Origin: Thermomucor indicae-seudaticae | Taxonomy: Eukaryota > Mucoromycota > Mucoromycetes > Mucorales > Lichtheimiaceae | Length of the DNA stretch: 18,089 nt | NCBI GenBank assembly: GCA_000787465.1 | Contig: JSYX01000673.1 | Location: 1-18,089 of the forward strand | Reading direction: 5' to 3' | In this document: positions 1 to 8,917 of the stretch, piece after piece | How the letters are laid out: the number at the start of each line of letters is the position of its first letter | Numbering within the stretch: position 1 is the first letter of the stretch | The notes under the pieces: model-generated | The model's input: only the letters and a program-made list of their open reading frames with translations | What the model was told of the DNA's origin: nothing | The model's database searches: none | Translations under genes and position numbers: made by a program

Positions 1-105
1 AAAAACTAATTACATAGAAAAAAACCTCATGGATTAAAGTATCGTATGCTATATTTTGAGCGCGCTGGCAATGCTATATGTGCTTCAAACAAAGGGATGA
101 AGAGC

Positions 106-307
106 GGTACAATTTTGTACCGGTGAGAAATTTGCGGTACCCGTTGTCTTTAGGCGACCATTAGACCATTATGCATACACTGTATCCGCACCAAATTAAT
201 TCACCACATAAATGAAGGGCTATGCTTTGAATTCGTTGCAAGAACCGGTAAAAATATCCATGTCATTGTGGAGAAAATTGACAGAGAAATCGGTACAAAA
301 TTGTACC
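106..307. repeat. Pair of opposed GGTACAA...TTGTACC palindromes
   Basis: Positions 106-121 read GGTACAATTTTGTACC and positions 292-307 read GGTACAAAATTGTACC, which is the exact reverse complement. Each site is nearly self-palindromic, and both are flanked by a G or C that extends the match a little. Further GGTACC-like words occur nearby (about 135-140). The arrangement resembles the ends of a small inverted-repeat element of about 200 bp, but no transposase or clear target-site duplication is visible. The rest of 1-327 holds nothing I recognise. Confidence 0.45.
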
Positions 308-327
308 GCGGAACCGAAAAGTACCCA

Positions 328-575
328 TTAATTAAGTATTGTAGATAAGGACTGTCGTTGACTTCGGCCAGCATGAAAGTAGGAGAACGATAATTATGGT
401 GTGTACCTCGGAACTGTATATTGAGCTATTGCAACATGGAGCTAACGACGTCGCAAATTGCGGAATGCAGGGAAGTTGCAACGGCTTTATATATTTTCAG
501 CGATTCCTGAAACTCGGTAGCGAAAGGCCGGATGTTGCAATAGTCGGGGTTGCGATAGGCGGGCTCCCACTGTAC
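328..575 (+). repeat. Dispersed repeat, copy 1 (forward)
   Basis: This stretch matches the reverse complement of 15139-15385 along nearly its whole length, starting at TTAATTAA (328-335) and ending at a CCACT(G/C)TAC word (about 566-575). Shared landmarks in the same order are: TTCGGCCAGC followed by a six-codon mini-ORF (373-393), GAGCTATTGCAACATGGAGC, GCAAATTGCGGAA, GGCTTTATATATTTTCA, CGATTCCTGAAACTC, and GTTGCAATAG followed by GGGGTTGCGATAGGCGGG. Beyond the two ends the flanks differ. The open frame that runs through this copy is not kept in copy 2, so most of the repeat is probably non-coding (leader or intron). Only the last part (VAI-G-VAIGG-PLY) is conserved as peptide. Confidence 0.8.
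373..393 (+). other. Conserved mini-ORF inside dispersed repeat copy 1
   Basis: ATG-AAA-GTA-GGA-GAA-CGA-TAA is a six-codon open frame. In the second repeat copy (15320-15340, minus strand) the same place reads ATG-AAA-GTA-GTA-CAA-CGA-TAA, so start, length, stop and four of six codons are kept. It could be a regulatory upstream ORF or simply a conserved part of the repeat; two copies cannot decide. Confidence 0.35.
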
Positions 576-585
576 CAATTGCAGT

Positions 586-1030
586 CGTGGATGAGTCTGA
601 CGATTCAACGGATGTGCTTGCGCATGAGCAAGTGGCATAGTGGCTGGTGTCCAAACGAAAACAAGCTTTGACAACGCATATCATCAAAAAACGCCAAAAG
701 ACAGATGATTCCGAGCGGGTGTCAGCATGGAAGCGGCGCTGCAGCCTGACATTCGGTATAGTTTCACCACGAACATCTTATCTACTTGCAAATATGTGGA
801 GCTCAACGATGATATATGTCAGCTTCTCAATGAGACTGGTTTATGCGTCCACAAATGCGTTTTTTTGTGCCCGAGCCTTGGCGGGTGCCATCATATTGGA
901 TCCTGTATCATCGAAAGCGTTGTTGACAAACACCATCGAGGTGTATGGAAGAACCATTTTCGTCGACAGTCATCACGAAAGGACCGAAAATGAAAAGGGC
1001 ATAACAGCTGATTTAGGTTTCATCACTTGA
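586..1030 (+). pseudogene. Unrecognised, probably decayed coding fragments
   Basis: Just past repeat copy 1 several short open pieces in different frames look protein-like. The frame at 586 reads VVDESDDSTDVLAHEQVA then stops at TAG. A basic stretch follows (SKRKQALTTHIIKKRQK, from about 647). A further piece starts at the ATG at 727 (STCKYVELNDDICQLLNE). The frame ending in TGA at 1028-1030 covers the last part. Connecting them needs frame changes or very short introns; one GT...AG span near 840-875 would be only about 37 nt. I do not recognise a family. Either this is an unusual spliced gene, or it is a relic with frameshifts, which I favour. Confidence 0.3.
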
Positions 1031-1118
1031 CTCCACTCGGCTCAACTCGAACATCCACGCTGGGGTCACCAGTACTCAAGTCAGGGCAAATTTGACTCGA
1101 CTGGAACTCGACTCGAAC
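1026..1118. repeat. Degenerate ACTCG-rich low-complexity tract
   Basis: Words such as GACTCCACTCGG, CTCAACTCGAAC, TTTGACTCGACTGG and AACTCGACTCGAAC recur over about 90 bp, consistent with a worn ACTCG-type simple repeat. It separates two groups of coding-like fragments. Confidence 0.4.
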
Positions 1119-1138
1119 CGTGGTGTACCCTAAGCTGA

Positions 1139-1888
1139 TTCGATCGTACCGCCCCAAAAGGCACGCGGTATAAAGATGTCTGGGCGACGAGCATGAAGGA
1201 CAGCAATGGATTGAAGTTTAGCATCAGCACGGGCACATTTAACGGACTGGTCACATCGAGCGTTCGGATTGATACGAAATCGGAACCAGAACTTGGTTCA
1301 ACCACACACAACTCCATCCTTAAGGATAGGACGATGACAGCAAGAGTAAAAATAATTCTGGACAAAACATCCTTCGATGAAGCCGTGTGTCTCGCCGGCA
1401 ACCCAAATGCAACAGAAATACAAAAGCGTGATATACTGTTTCAACTCAAACAAGCGCGCTCAAAGTTCGACTGCCGCAACACTTACAAACCATCCCGTGC
1501 CAACAGCTCTATGGCCAGCTTCCATCGTCTGTAACCGTACACGATTTTTACTTATGCAACATTCGACAATGGAAACCCTGAGACCCACGGAAAAATGGCG
1601 TCACTGTTGTTCGCTGAAGTTGCTAGGCACGTGCTGACAAAAGGAGAAGAGGCAACCCTTGAAAGAAACGTCATAGTGGCTTTGCAGACAAAATGCAATA
1701 TCGATCAAAGGGTGCGTGCTGTTTTCGATGCAATCTTGCGGCTTTTCGGAGATGACGAAACCACGATACCCATACTCGACAACAAAAAATTGAATAAGCA
1801 CATGCTATCATTTGCTGACATCATTACCTCTTATTTATCAACAGTAAACATAACTGTCTCCAAAGAAATAGCATCAGTGTTCGATTAA
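1139..1888 (+). pseudogene. Unrecognised gene relic with in-frame stop
   Basis: One frame stays open from just after the TGA at 1136-1138 to the TAA at 1532-1534, and the same frame then continues to a stop at 1886-1888. Methionines are at 1193 and 1595. The second half has a strongly protein-like, helix-prone composition (for example VRAVFDAILRLFGDDETTIP). I do not recognise the family. The internal TAA can be read as a nonsense mutation. Alternatively, a 96-nt intron from 1531 (GTAACC) to 1626 (TGCTAG) would remove it and keep frame. No upstream exon could be joined convincingly. A decayed member of a repeat-associated gene family is the simplest reading. Confidence 0.4.
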
Positions 1889-1984
1889 ATAGCGCTTGTG
1901 TTTCACAGTGCCTTTTTTGCGTCAGCTGTGCATCCAAGTCCGCCTCACGGATTTATTGAGTTCGCCTCAAGATTTGTATTGATT

Positions 1985-2182
1985 AAAACGCAATCACTTC
2001 TTCAAACTTGCTGCAGGAACCATTCTCAAAATCGCTAGGTGATATGATGAGGCAACGCAAACTGGAATCAGCCGTTATCGCAAATTTGACACGTCAATTA
2101 GTGCCAGAGGGATCTATTCACAAGTGCAAATCGAAAGGAAAATTCTGTAGTCAGATTGTGCTATCCATACATGGAAATTAAC
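1985..2182 (+). pseudogene. Short coding-like fragment, unrecognised
   Basis: The frame is open from after a TAA near 1982 to the TAA at about 2180, 65 codons, with tandem methionines at 2044. The translation is balanced (for example RKLESAVIANLTRQLVPEG) and includes KCKSKGKFCSQ. A GCTGCAG at about 2016 could be a splice acceptor. It lies in the same zone and strand as other broken frames. It may be an exon of a larger relic or a chance frame. Function unknown. Confidence 0.25.
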
Positions 2183-2427
2183 GGAATTCTTCGGACATGC
2201 TTTAAAGAGTTTCTCAATCAATTATACGTGTCATCTTAAGCTTTTCGGGGAAAAGGACTGCTAATATTAGCTTCCAGTTGATGCGAACCCCCCGCTGCGA
2301 CACCCGAATGGAGAGTGCATGTCACAAAAAATGATACCATTTTCCGCTGACATTTTTAATTGATGCTATATTGCACCAAAGTCCACGTCCGTCTTTGGAC
2401 GGGTCTACTGAGTTTGTTACATAGCAA

Positions 2428-2909
2428 ATGTATAATACTTCCGGTCAAAAGTACATCTATGATTACGGTAGCCATTCGGCATCCTTTTCGGCAGAAATCA
2501 AGCGGCCTACGGTATTTAAGCTCGACGGGCTGAGGTTCTCTTTTGACAATGTGCGTCAATATTCCGGTTGGTCAATCATGCTGATATGTTTCGATTGCAA
2601 TCGCTGTGACAATATGCAGTGGGGGCGAAGACACATATTTATTGAGCCGATGACAAAGCAACCTCGGGAGACCGTCTCAGAGTTTAGTTACAATTGAAAG
2701 CAATGGTCAACACTACTTGATGCTGAACACGAATCGTGGTCGACAGTCTTGTGCCAGGTCTCCTTCAACATCTCGGCTACTTTGAATAAACTTTCAGACA
2801 GCTTGTGCCGACGACCATACTGTTATACAACTCTTCTCTTTTTGTCTCACAGTTTCCCCAGATACATGATCTTTTCACACTGTTTGTTCTACTTTGAATT
2901 CCAATAGTT
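2428..2909 (+). pseudogene. Unrecognised coding-like region with in-frame TGA
   Basis: An ATG-started frame of 89 codons ends at TGA (2695-2697), with a cysteine cluster CFDCNRCDN about two thirds along. The same frame continues open past this TGA to a TAG near 2907-2909 and stays protein-like until about 2830. A nonsense mutation in a longer gene would explain this; so would chance. The gap 2182-2427 shows nothing I can name. I do not recognise the product. Confidence 0.25.
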
Positions 2910-2964
2910 GACAGGAAGAATAACCGAATGCTTCGAGCATGCACTAAACAGCTTCTCAGGTACC

Positions 2965-2984
2965 GAGATATATATATATATATA
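2965..2984. repeat. TA dinucleotide microsatellite
   Basis: An uninterrupted run of TA units (TATATATATATATATA) sits between the decayed + strand frames and the 3' end of the PUF gene. The rest of 2910-3100 has only short palindromes (for example GGACTATAAGTCC at about 3028). Confidence 0.8.
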
Positions 2985-3100
2985 AGCGTATTATATTGTA
3001 TAACATGTTGTTGGCATGTACATTGGAGGACTATAAGTCCTCAAAGCTCCGTTGGCATATACAGTCAAAAAGGATAGAAAACAAAACCAAAAGCAGTCTA

Positions 3101-3108
3101 TATATACA
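3101..3108 (-). promoter_or_regulatory. Candidate PUF site UGUAUAUA in PUF 3' UTR
   Basis: Read on the minus strand this is TGTATATA, the exact octamer predicted from the RNA-contact residues of the PUF protein encoded immediately upstream. It starts 25 nt after that gene's stop codon, so it should lie in the 3' UTR. A weaker match, TGTACATG, lies at 3015-3022. Binding is inferred, not shown. Confidence 0.5.
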
Positions 3109-3133
3109 AGGAAGATTCGTAGCCTATATCTGA

Positions 3134-5897
3134 TCAGGCGGCTTCCTTTCTTCCAGTCGCTGGTTGATCTTTACAAGTTTCCGACGTCTCGGTTTTAGTT
3201 TCGTTCGGCAACAGCTTCTCCATCTCTGTATGCAGAACAAGCACAACAAAAAAATTATCAGCCATAAGCACACGAAATCAGTACAAAAACAAGGAACCAA
3301 GAACTTACTCAGTAGAAGATGTCGGCCGTATGTTAACCGCTTCAATGCTTGCATGTGAGGTTTGATTTTGCTCACAAGTAGACCGCGTTGATCGTCGTCC
3401 ACTACATCAAGCATCTTTTGTACAACGTAGTTGGCATACTGGTCCTTCATCATCATGATCAACGGACAAGATCTAGTAGTGGTAATCAGTTTCGTAAACA
3501 GATCTACTGAGTGCCTGATATATATATCATCGCCTTACCCATCGGGTCGATTCTGAAGTACTTCGTCAATCAACATTTGGCGATCCTCTTTCGAACCATA
3601 GTCGAAGCACTTCTCAACCACATTGCTTGCAAACTTGTGTTTGCTCAACTGCAATACTTGTCCTTTGACCTTGTTGATGATAGCAGCCTTGTCCGAAGGC
3701 TTGCCTCGTTCTAGAATATGCTGGATCACCTAGAATAAAAGGCTCTGTTAGAGTGATAGTTACAGTTGTGTTGGCACTGTCTGTTCCACTAACTTACGTA
3801 GTTTCCATATTGATCCTGTATCAGCTGAGGCGTACATCGATCAAGTTCATCCATCAACGGACCCTGCCGTGCATAGATAGAGTTAAGCAACTGGAATCGC
3901 GTAACAGTATGGTCGCAAAGTTTCAACTCACCATTTGTTCTTCAGAGCAGTGCTCAAACATGCGCTGGATAACACGACAGCCATACGGATGTGTTGCCAA
4001 ATTATAAACTTTGCCATGAAAAGCGTCAATTATAAATTGGATATGTTTGGCCGGTACGCGTTCAATGGCCTAAGGGACATGCTGATTAAACGTCTGCGCT
4101 TTTGTTTGAGTATAAAGTAACACTTTTTTACCTTTTGTATTACATGGTTTCCATTCTGATCTTTGATACACTTGAGGACGCATCCATCAAGCTCCTTTAC
4201 AAGCCTAGCTTGTTGTTCGGTCAAGACGTGTTCTAGGGCCTGCGTGCAAGACATGTAAGGAACATGTTTCATTTCACCTCAGCAACTTGTATAGATACCT
4301 TTTGAACCACACGACAGCCATACATCTGCAAAGATAAAGACACAACATGGCCTTCCATTTGTTTTGCCAGAATTGTCTTTTGAGACTGGTTGCCATGTTC
4401 AAAAAACTTTTGCAACACATAATTTCCAAAGACATCGGTCATGAGTTGAAGAGCGTTGGGCAAGATTTCCTCAAACACCATCTGTTTCTCCTCGCTATTG
4501 GCCGTCTCCAGTTTTTGCTGGATAAACCTCGAGCCATGCTGATCGCCACTAAACTCTACCATATGTCCAGCAATATCCTATACATTTTTTTGTGACTGTA
4601 GTGAGTTTCCATCCTGCTCGATTGATTTCATGATACGGGCACAATCGTATCACATCATACCTTTAGGTGATACCTCTTGCTTTTCGAGTTCCTGAATTCT
4701 TCCAACAAAGGACTGCGCACGCTCATCGTAATATCTGGATGTTGAATGTTGGGGACAAACCCTCGTGATGACCTGGGAATAGGCCGGCCACGTTGCTGTT
4801 GAAGCAAAAGCTGTTGTTGTTGTGCCGCGAATTGGTGCTGCTGTTGCTGATGTTGCTGAAGCAAGAGTTGTTGTTGTAACTGCAAAACACGCAACTTTTT
4901 ATCCGTCAAAGAAGAAACAGGATCAGCGTATAACGCCGTCGGATCGTACATCGTCGTGGGTGCTATATTGGGACCCATAGCCAACCCAGCAGCGCCTTCA
5001 ATCACAGGTTAGGAAAGTGGGACACATATTCATGTGGATATGATATACTCACTTTGGTGTTGCCTCGGATATCCCCAGTGACCATACGCAAGATCGTAAT
5101 CAACAGTGCCGTCCAGCGTCCCATCCGTGGATGGATCGAGTTTGGAAGACTGTCGAGCAGTAAAAGTAGATGACGACTGCAGAGGTGAATTTATTTGGTG
5201 AGGACTGTCCGCATAAACTCTGTGATGGTATGATGGCACTTGATACGGATTGGAAGAATACTGCATTCGTTGTAACGCTTGTTGCCGAAGATAACGTACA
5301 TGCTGTTGTTGCTGTAGCATCATGCTCATATCGTCCTGCTAATTCTCCGTTAGCAAAGTGTATGCCTGTGTTTAACGGGCCAGCCAAAAAAAAGAGAAAC
5401 TTTACTCGATCACCAAGACCAAGAGAAGCAAACTGTTGTAAAAGGGCCGGATCGCTCACCATCCCCGCGGTTGCTGTCATGTCAAAATCATCATGAAGAC
5501 CACCCGGAGGTGTAGAATTAGACCGTGCGGGTGGAGGCGTAATACTGGAGAAGCGTTCATGTTGGTGTTGAAGTAGTGGTGGAGAAATTGCTCTAAATGC
5601 AGGCAACCGTGGTTCTCTTAGGTCAAAGGTACCAGCGCTGTCGTCGTCCATGGACATTTGCAATACGGACAATAATTGGTCACTTCCTTCTGCTTCTGAA
5701 GAGGATGAAGCGGACGCAAATGGCGACAACCTTGCTGCAGCAGCAGTTGCTGTTGACGTACTACTGGTACTAGCATTCTTTTCTCTCTGCTGCTGCTGTT
5801 GATGTGAATTACTAGTACTGCTATTGCGGAGCACTAGACCGTCATAGCCCATTGTTGTCATTCCTCCACTGAGCTGGTCCCGATACTGTTCATGCAT
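3134..5897 (-). CDS. Pumilio-family (PUF) RNA-binding protein
   Basis: Cytoplasmic sequence-specific mRNA-binding protein; PUF proteins usually repress or destabilise target mRNAs through 3' UTR sites. Exons: 5897-5406, 5335-5053, 4995-4661, 4577-4299, 4239-4132, 4069-3932, 3863-3798, 3729-3539, 3472-3309, 3225-3134. All nine introns are GT-AG, 57-83 nt, and phases close to 715 codons plus TGA. Residues 1-350 are Ser/Gln-rich with long Gln/Leu tracts around 290-340. The PUF domain covers about 353-700 with eight repeats. Contact pairs are S386/Q390, N422/Q426, C458/Q462, N494/Q498, C530/Q534, N566/Q570, S602/E606 and N645/Q649. This is the human PUM1-type code, predicting UGUAUAUA. The C-terminal tail is short and polar. 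The start at 5897 is the first ATG of the long exon, but an additional 5' exon is possible (see 5914-6102). Confidence 0.93.
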
Positions 5898-5913
5898 GCT
5901 TCCTTTCGCTCAC

Positions 5914-6102
5914 CATTGAACTAACTTCCCTTTTGGGATTCAGAAAGCGGGAAGAACTGGTCGGAGCATTTTGAAAAACGTAGTCACCGCCATTGGTCCG
6001 TCGGCGACTTTTCTCGTTCACTGGGCTTGTGGCGAAAGGTCTAGTGTCTCCCTCTAAAAAGTGGGGCGTCCCGTTAAGAGATGTAACTCTCACGTTGATC
6101 TC
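5914..6102 (-). other. Possible 5' coding exon of the PUF gene
   Basis: On the minus strand a TTTAG acceptor (ending at 6103) is followed by an open frame of about 60 codons to ATG at 5916-5914, directly followed by a GTGAGC donor. The peptide (for example DYVFQNAPTSSSRFLNPK) looks like disordered protein of the sort seen at PUF N-termini. It is out of frame with the ATG at 5897. Joining it would need a longer intron, for instance ending at CAACAG near 5797. A two-codon ATG-TAC exon before GTAAAT near 6166 could supply a start. Low confidence; it may be 5' UTR. Confidence 0.3.
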
Positions 6103-6426
6103 CTAAATTCCAACAAATGGCCTCGAATAACACTGCGGGATCACCGATTCGCACTGCAACGATTTACGTACATGGCTTATTCCCCTTGTTTCGCTCATTT
6201 GTCTTTTAATGAAGGTTACGGAACTTGCCTGCAAAGCAAAGGTCGCCGCACTTCACATTTCTGCGCCATTCTCCCTTATGTTTGCGAGAAGACTGAATGC
6301 TCTCTCAACAAGAAACGACGCCTAAGAGAATATCCCGTTCGTTCACTAGTTGCAACCTACACGCAGTCGCAAGACAGATCCCAAATACGAAGGGACTGTT
6401 TATGTATATGCCAAGACGACTGACGG

Positions 6427-6434
6427 TATATACA
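6427..6434 (-). promoter_or_regulatory. Candidate PUF site UGUAUAUA downstream of WOPR gene
   Basis: Minus-strand TGTATATA about 256 nt after the stop of the Gti1/Pac2 gene. It could be in that gene's 3' UTR or in the promoter/5' UTR of the PUF gene. A near match, TGTATATG, is at 6455-6462. Apart from these sites and the possible PUF leader, nothing else is recognised in 6103-6690. Confidence 0.35.
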
Positions 6435-6602
6435 TACTGAAGGATAAAACCGGCCATATACAAGCAAGTTGTTCTCAGGGTTTCCTGAAGAGTGTGTCAT
6501 AGTTATGATAGTTATTTTTTCCTGGAAAGTTAAAGTTCAGGAAGAAAAATGAGCGAATTTTCTGCTTTATGGGTTTGTCTGAACTCGCTACGTGATTACG
6601 TG

Positions 6603-6610
6603 TATGTACA
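6603..6610 (-). promoter_or_regulatory. Candidate PUF site UGUACAUA in WOPR 3' UTR
   Basis: Minus-strand TGTACATA fits the Pumilio consensus UGUANAUA exactly and begins 80 nt after the stop codon of the Gti1/Pac2 gene, a typical 3' UTR distance. With the site at 6427-6434 it makes two perfect consensus matches downstream of this gene. Confidence 0.45.
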
Positions 6611-6690
6611 ATATGCAATAAGAAGAAAATGCTAGGAACATAAGGCTAACAGTAGTCGAGTCTATCAAGTTGCATAAAATGTTTGGGTGA

Positions 6691-7875
6691 TTATCCTGAA
6701 GGATATGAAGACGGCAGGTAATGTGTTGTTGTTGTTGTCAGGGATGCCTGCATGCCGAGATGATTGGACGTTGTGGTTCCAGTGGAGTAGCCAATGGTTG
6801 GTTTAGAAAAAATAGCAAGAGAAGCTTGTTGTAAAGGCCAAGAGGAGACAAACATGGATGGGCGGCGGTCATTAGGGAGCGAGTATTCCTTGTGACTAAA
6901 CTGCTGCTGCAAGATATCAATAGAGGACGCTGCCAGAGGATGTGTGCCGAGATCGGTGTATCGGACCATGATGTTATCAGTAGCACTCAGTGATGGCCGA
7001 GTAGTACCAGCATAACATGCGTCTGTTGCACAAGTGTTATCCAGACTTTTTCTTGATGATTTTCGTCGCGTCTCGGGAAGCTCCGAAGAAGGGTCACCCC
7101 TGCTTTGTTGTACCGGTCGGCCTGGGAGCATGAATAGAAGAAAAAGGTGAGCGAAAAGAAATATTCAGGAATGGTCTACTACTTACAGTATGTGATGTTA
7201 CGAAAAGAAGAAGACGACTTGTGACCGTGATCCAGTGAGGGTGGGATCCTAAAGCTTTGACGCAAAACGAGTTCAGGCGAGATTTCGAGACACGCTAGTT
7301 CCGGAATAGAAGAGGGAGTTACAAGGCGATGACTCAGGACGTCTTCTTTGGTGTAATAACTAATGAGATGTTGTGGAGAGCCGTTGATGACGATACTCAT
7401 GGTCTTTTTGATCAGTCCACCTTTCTTAAAGTTGTAGGATGTGGTGAGAGAGCCGACCAGGGCACGCTCTCGGTTACGATCAACGACGACCATCTCTGTT
7501 TCTTGTTCTTCCTTGGTATTACGCCGCTTGTACTCTCGACTATCCAGTTCACGGTAAATCAAAAAGTTGCCGAGGATTCGGGATGGACTCCACACGAAAC
7601 CGTCCGTCCAACGTTTGATGCCTTTTTTTATTATCGAGCCATGACAATTGGTTTTTTACATATTAGCCCGGGAAAAGTCTTTTTTGGAGACATCTTTTCT
7701 TACCGGATTCGCGTTCGTCAAATACAAAGACGGTGCCTGAACGTACCGCGCCGCGTTCACATTCTTGAAGACGACGCGTAATCTTTGACAAGATACCACG
7801 ACGACAGGCTTCAAAGATCAAGAGCGTGTCTGTCGTGGTTTCGATGAATCCATGAAATGTTTCGTTGGTTGGCAT
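6691..7875 (-). CDS. Gti1/Pac2 family (WOPR) transcription regulator
   Basis: Fungal-specific DNA-binding regulator of the WOPR family (relatives: Wor1, Ryp1, Gti1, Pac2), usually controlling morphology or sporulation. Exons: 7875-7704, 7621-7187, 7121-6691; introns 82 and 65 nt; 345 codons plus TAA. The first WOPR half is residues about 6-90 (FHGFIETTTDTLLIFEACRR, later FVFDERESGIKRWTDG and WSPSRILGNFLIYREL). The second half is about 124-180 (GLIKKTMSIVINGSPQHLIS, SYYTKEDV, PSSIPELACLEI). The linker between halves is short and basic, unlike the long insertion of many Ascomycota. The tail 190-345 is Ser/Thr-rich and probably disordered. The start ATG at 7875 begins right before the conserved N-terminus. 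A pyrimidine-rich tract lies just upstream. Candidate PUF sites lie downstream of the stop. Confidence 0.94.
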
Positions 7876-7899
7876 TAAAGACGGTGACGCGAATAAAAC

Positions 7900-7919
7900 A
7901 GAGAGAGAGAAAAAAGAGC
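7900..7919 (-). promoter_or_regulatory. CT-rich tract upstream of WOPR start
   Basis: On the minus strand this is a pure pyrimidine run (CTCTTTTTTCTCTCTCTC), ending about 25 bp before the ATG. CT boxes are common near transcription starts of filamentous fungal genes; a core promoter or 5' UTR role is inference. Confidence 0.35.
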
Positions 7920-8917
7920 AATGAAAGAGAACTTAGCAACGAGTAAGAGATTTACAAGAAAAAGGAGGAAATGGAGGGGGGTAACGATCTAATATGCCTT
8001 TCGTAAAAACAAAACAAACTTATCGATGCTCTGTCTTGAGCAATCATTACACAGTCGTTTTGGACCGATGGGGTTTACGCTCGAGCAGCTGAAGGGGGGT
8101 TAGAAAGGGGAATCAATCGGCTGCGTGGTTGTCATTACTGCTTAGCATTTAGCAAGTCTAATCACGATCTTCCTTAAACGGTGCTGCAGGGGCCAAATAA
8201 CTTGAATTCGGTGCTGCCTATCTCATACAGTAACTCGACAATACCGCGTCCGACTTTTGGCTTTTCTTGCCAGCATTGACTTGCAAAGTAGTAGTCGACA
8301 TAATCACCAGAAAAACCGTTATTAAGTAGATAACGCAATCGAGTCTTTCCAGTGCTTTATGTAGTTCTCCTTGCAGTGATAAGGGATCGCACGTTTTGCA
8401 ACGTGGTAATAAGGCGTTTTTCTCCCTGCGGCAAAACGAATCAACCGCGCTTTTCCGACAGCAAGACACACCCCACTCGGCCAACCTTCCGAGTTCCCCA
8501 TTTTCAATGGAAGTACGCAATAATCATTGAACGTTGCACTGTTTCATGCCCCTTCTTTGCGTATGAAAGAAACGGGAGCTCTCCCGATCCCCCTTACTTT
8601 TTCCACCCCGCATTCCCATGCATATGGTCAGTAATGTAGCTTGTATCTAGCGTATTACGGAAAAAGGGGGTTATCCAGCAAGATTAGCATTCTATAGAAC
8701 CAAAACTGCTAGTAGTGGTCATAGGGACATTCAAAGAGGTGCAGCAAAGATAAAGGCAACGACTGACAAACAGAGTGCAAGGACAACTTTTCATAGGCAA
8801 TGACAACGCTGCGAACAGGAAGCACGTCTTGAACAGTATTTCCGGTACATGGCTATCAGTCATAAAGTCAACTCAACCTCGGTACAGATTCGCTTGATAA
8901 AGTCTTCATTATCCTGT
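7920..8917. other. Intergenic region, no gene recognised
   Basis: Several open frames on both strands overlap one another between 8218 and 8640. None has a recognisable motif, a supported start or a consistent intron pattern, so I call none of them. The palindrome GGGAGCTCTCCC sits near 8575. The segment next to 7920 is expected to carry the WOPR promoter. Confidence 0.5.

Noticed and set aside
396..671. Long + strand frame through repeat copy 1 as a gene
   Set aside because: Copy 2 of the repeat has a stop (TGA) and a frame change in the same place, so the frame is not conserved; only the final VAIGG-PLY part is.
5170..5496. + strand frame inside the PUF gene
   Set aside because: It lies opposite PUF exons and an intron whose phases and homology are clear; an antisense chance frame.
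6061..6423. + strand frame of 120 codons upstream of PUF
   Set aside because: No motif or recognisable composition; it overlaps the likely PUF leader on the other strand.
7329..7781. + strand frame of 150 codons
   Set aside because: It is antisense to the WOPR domain exons, which have strong family motifs.
8218..8639. Overlapping frames on both strands
   Set aside because: No motif, no supported start, mutual overlap and no splice-phase evidence.
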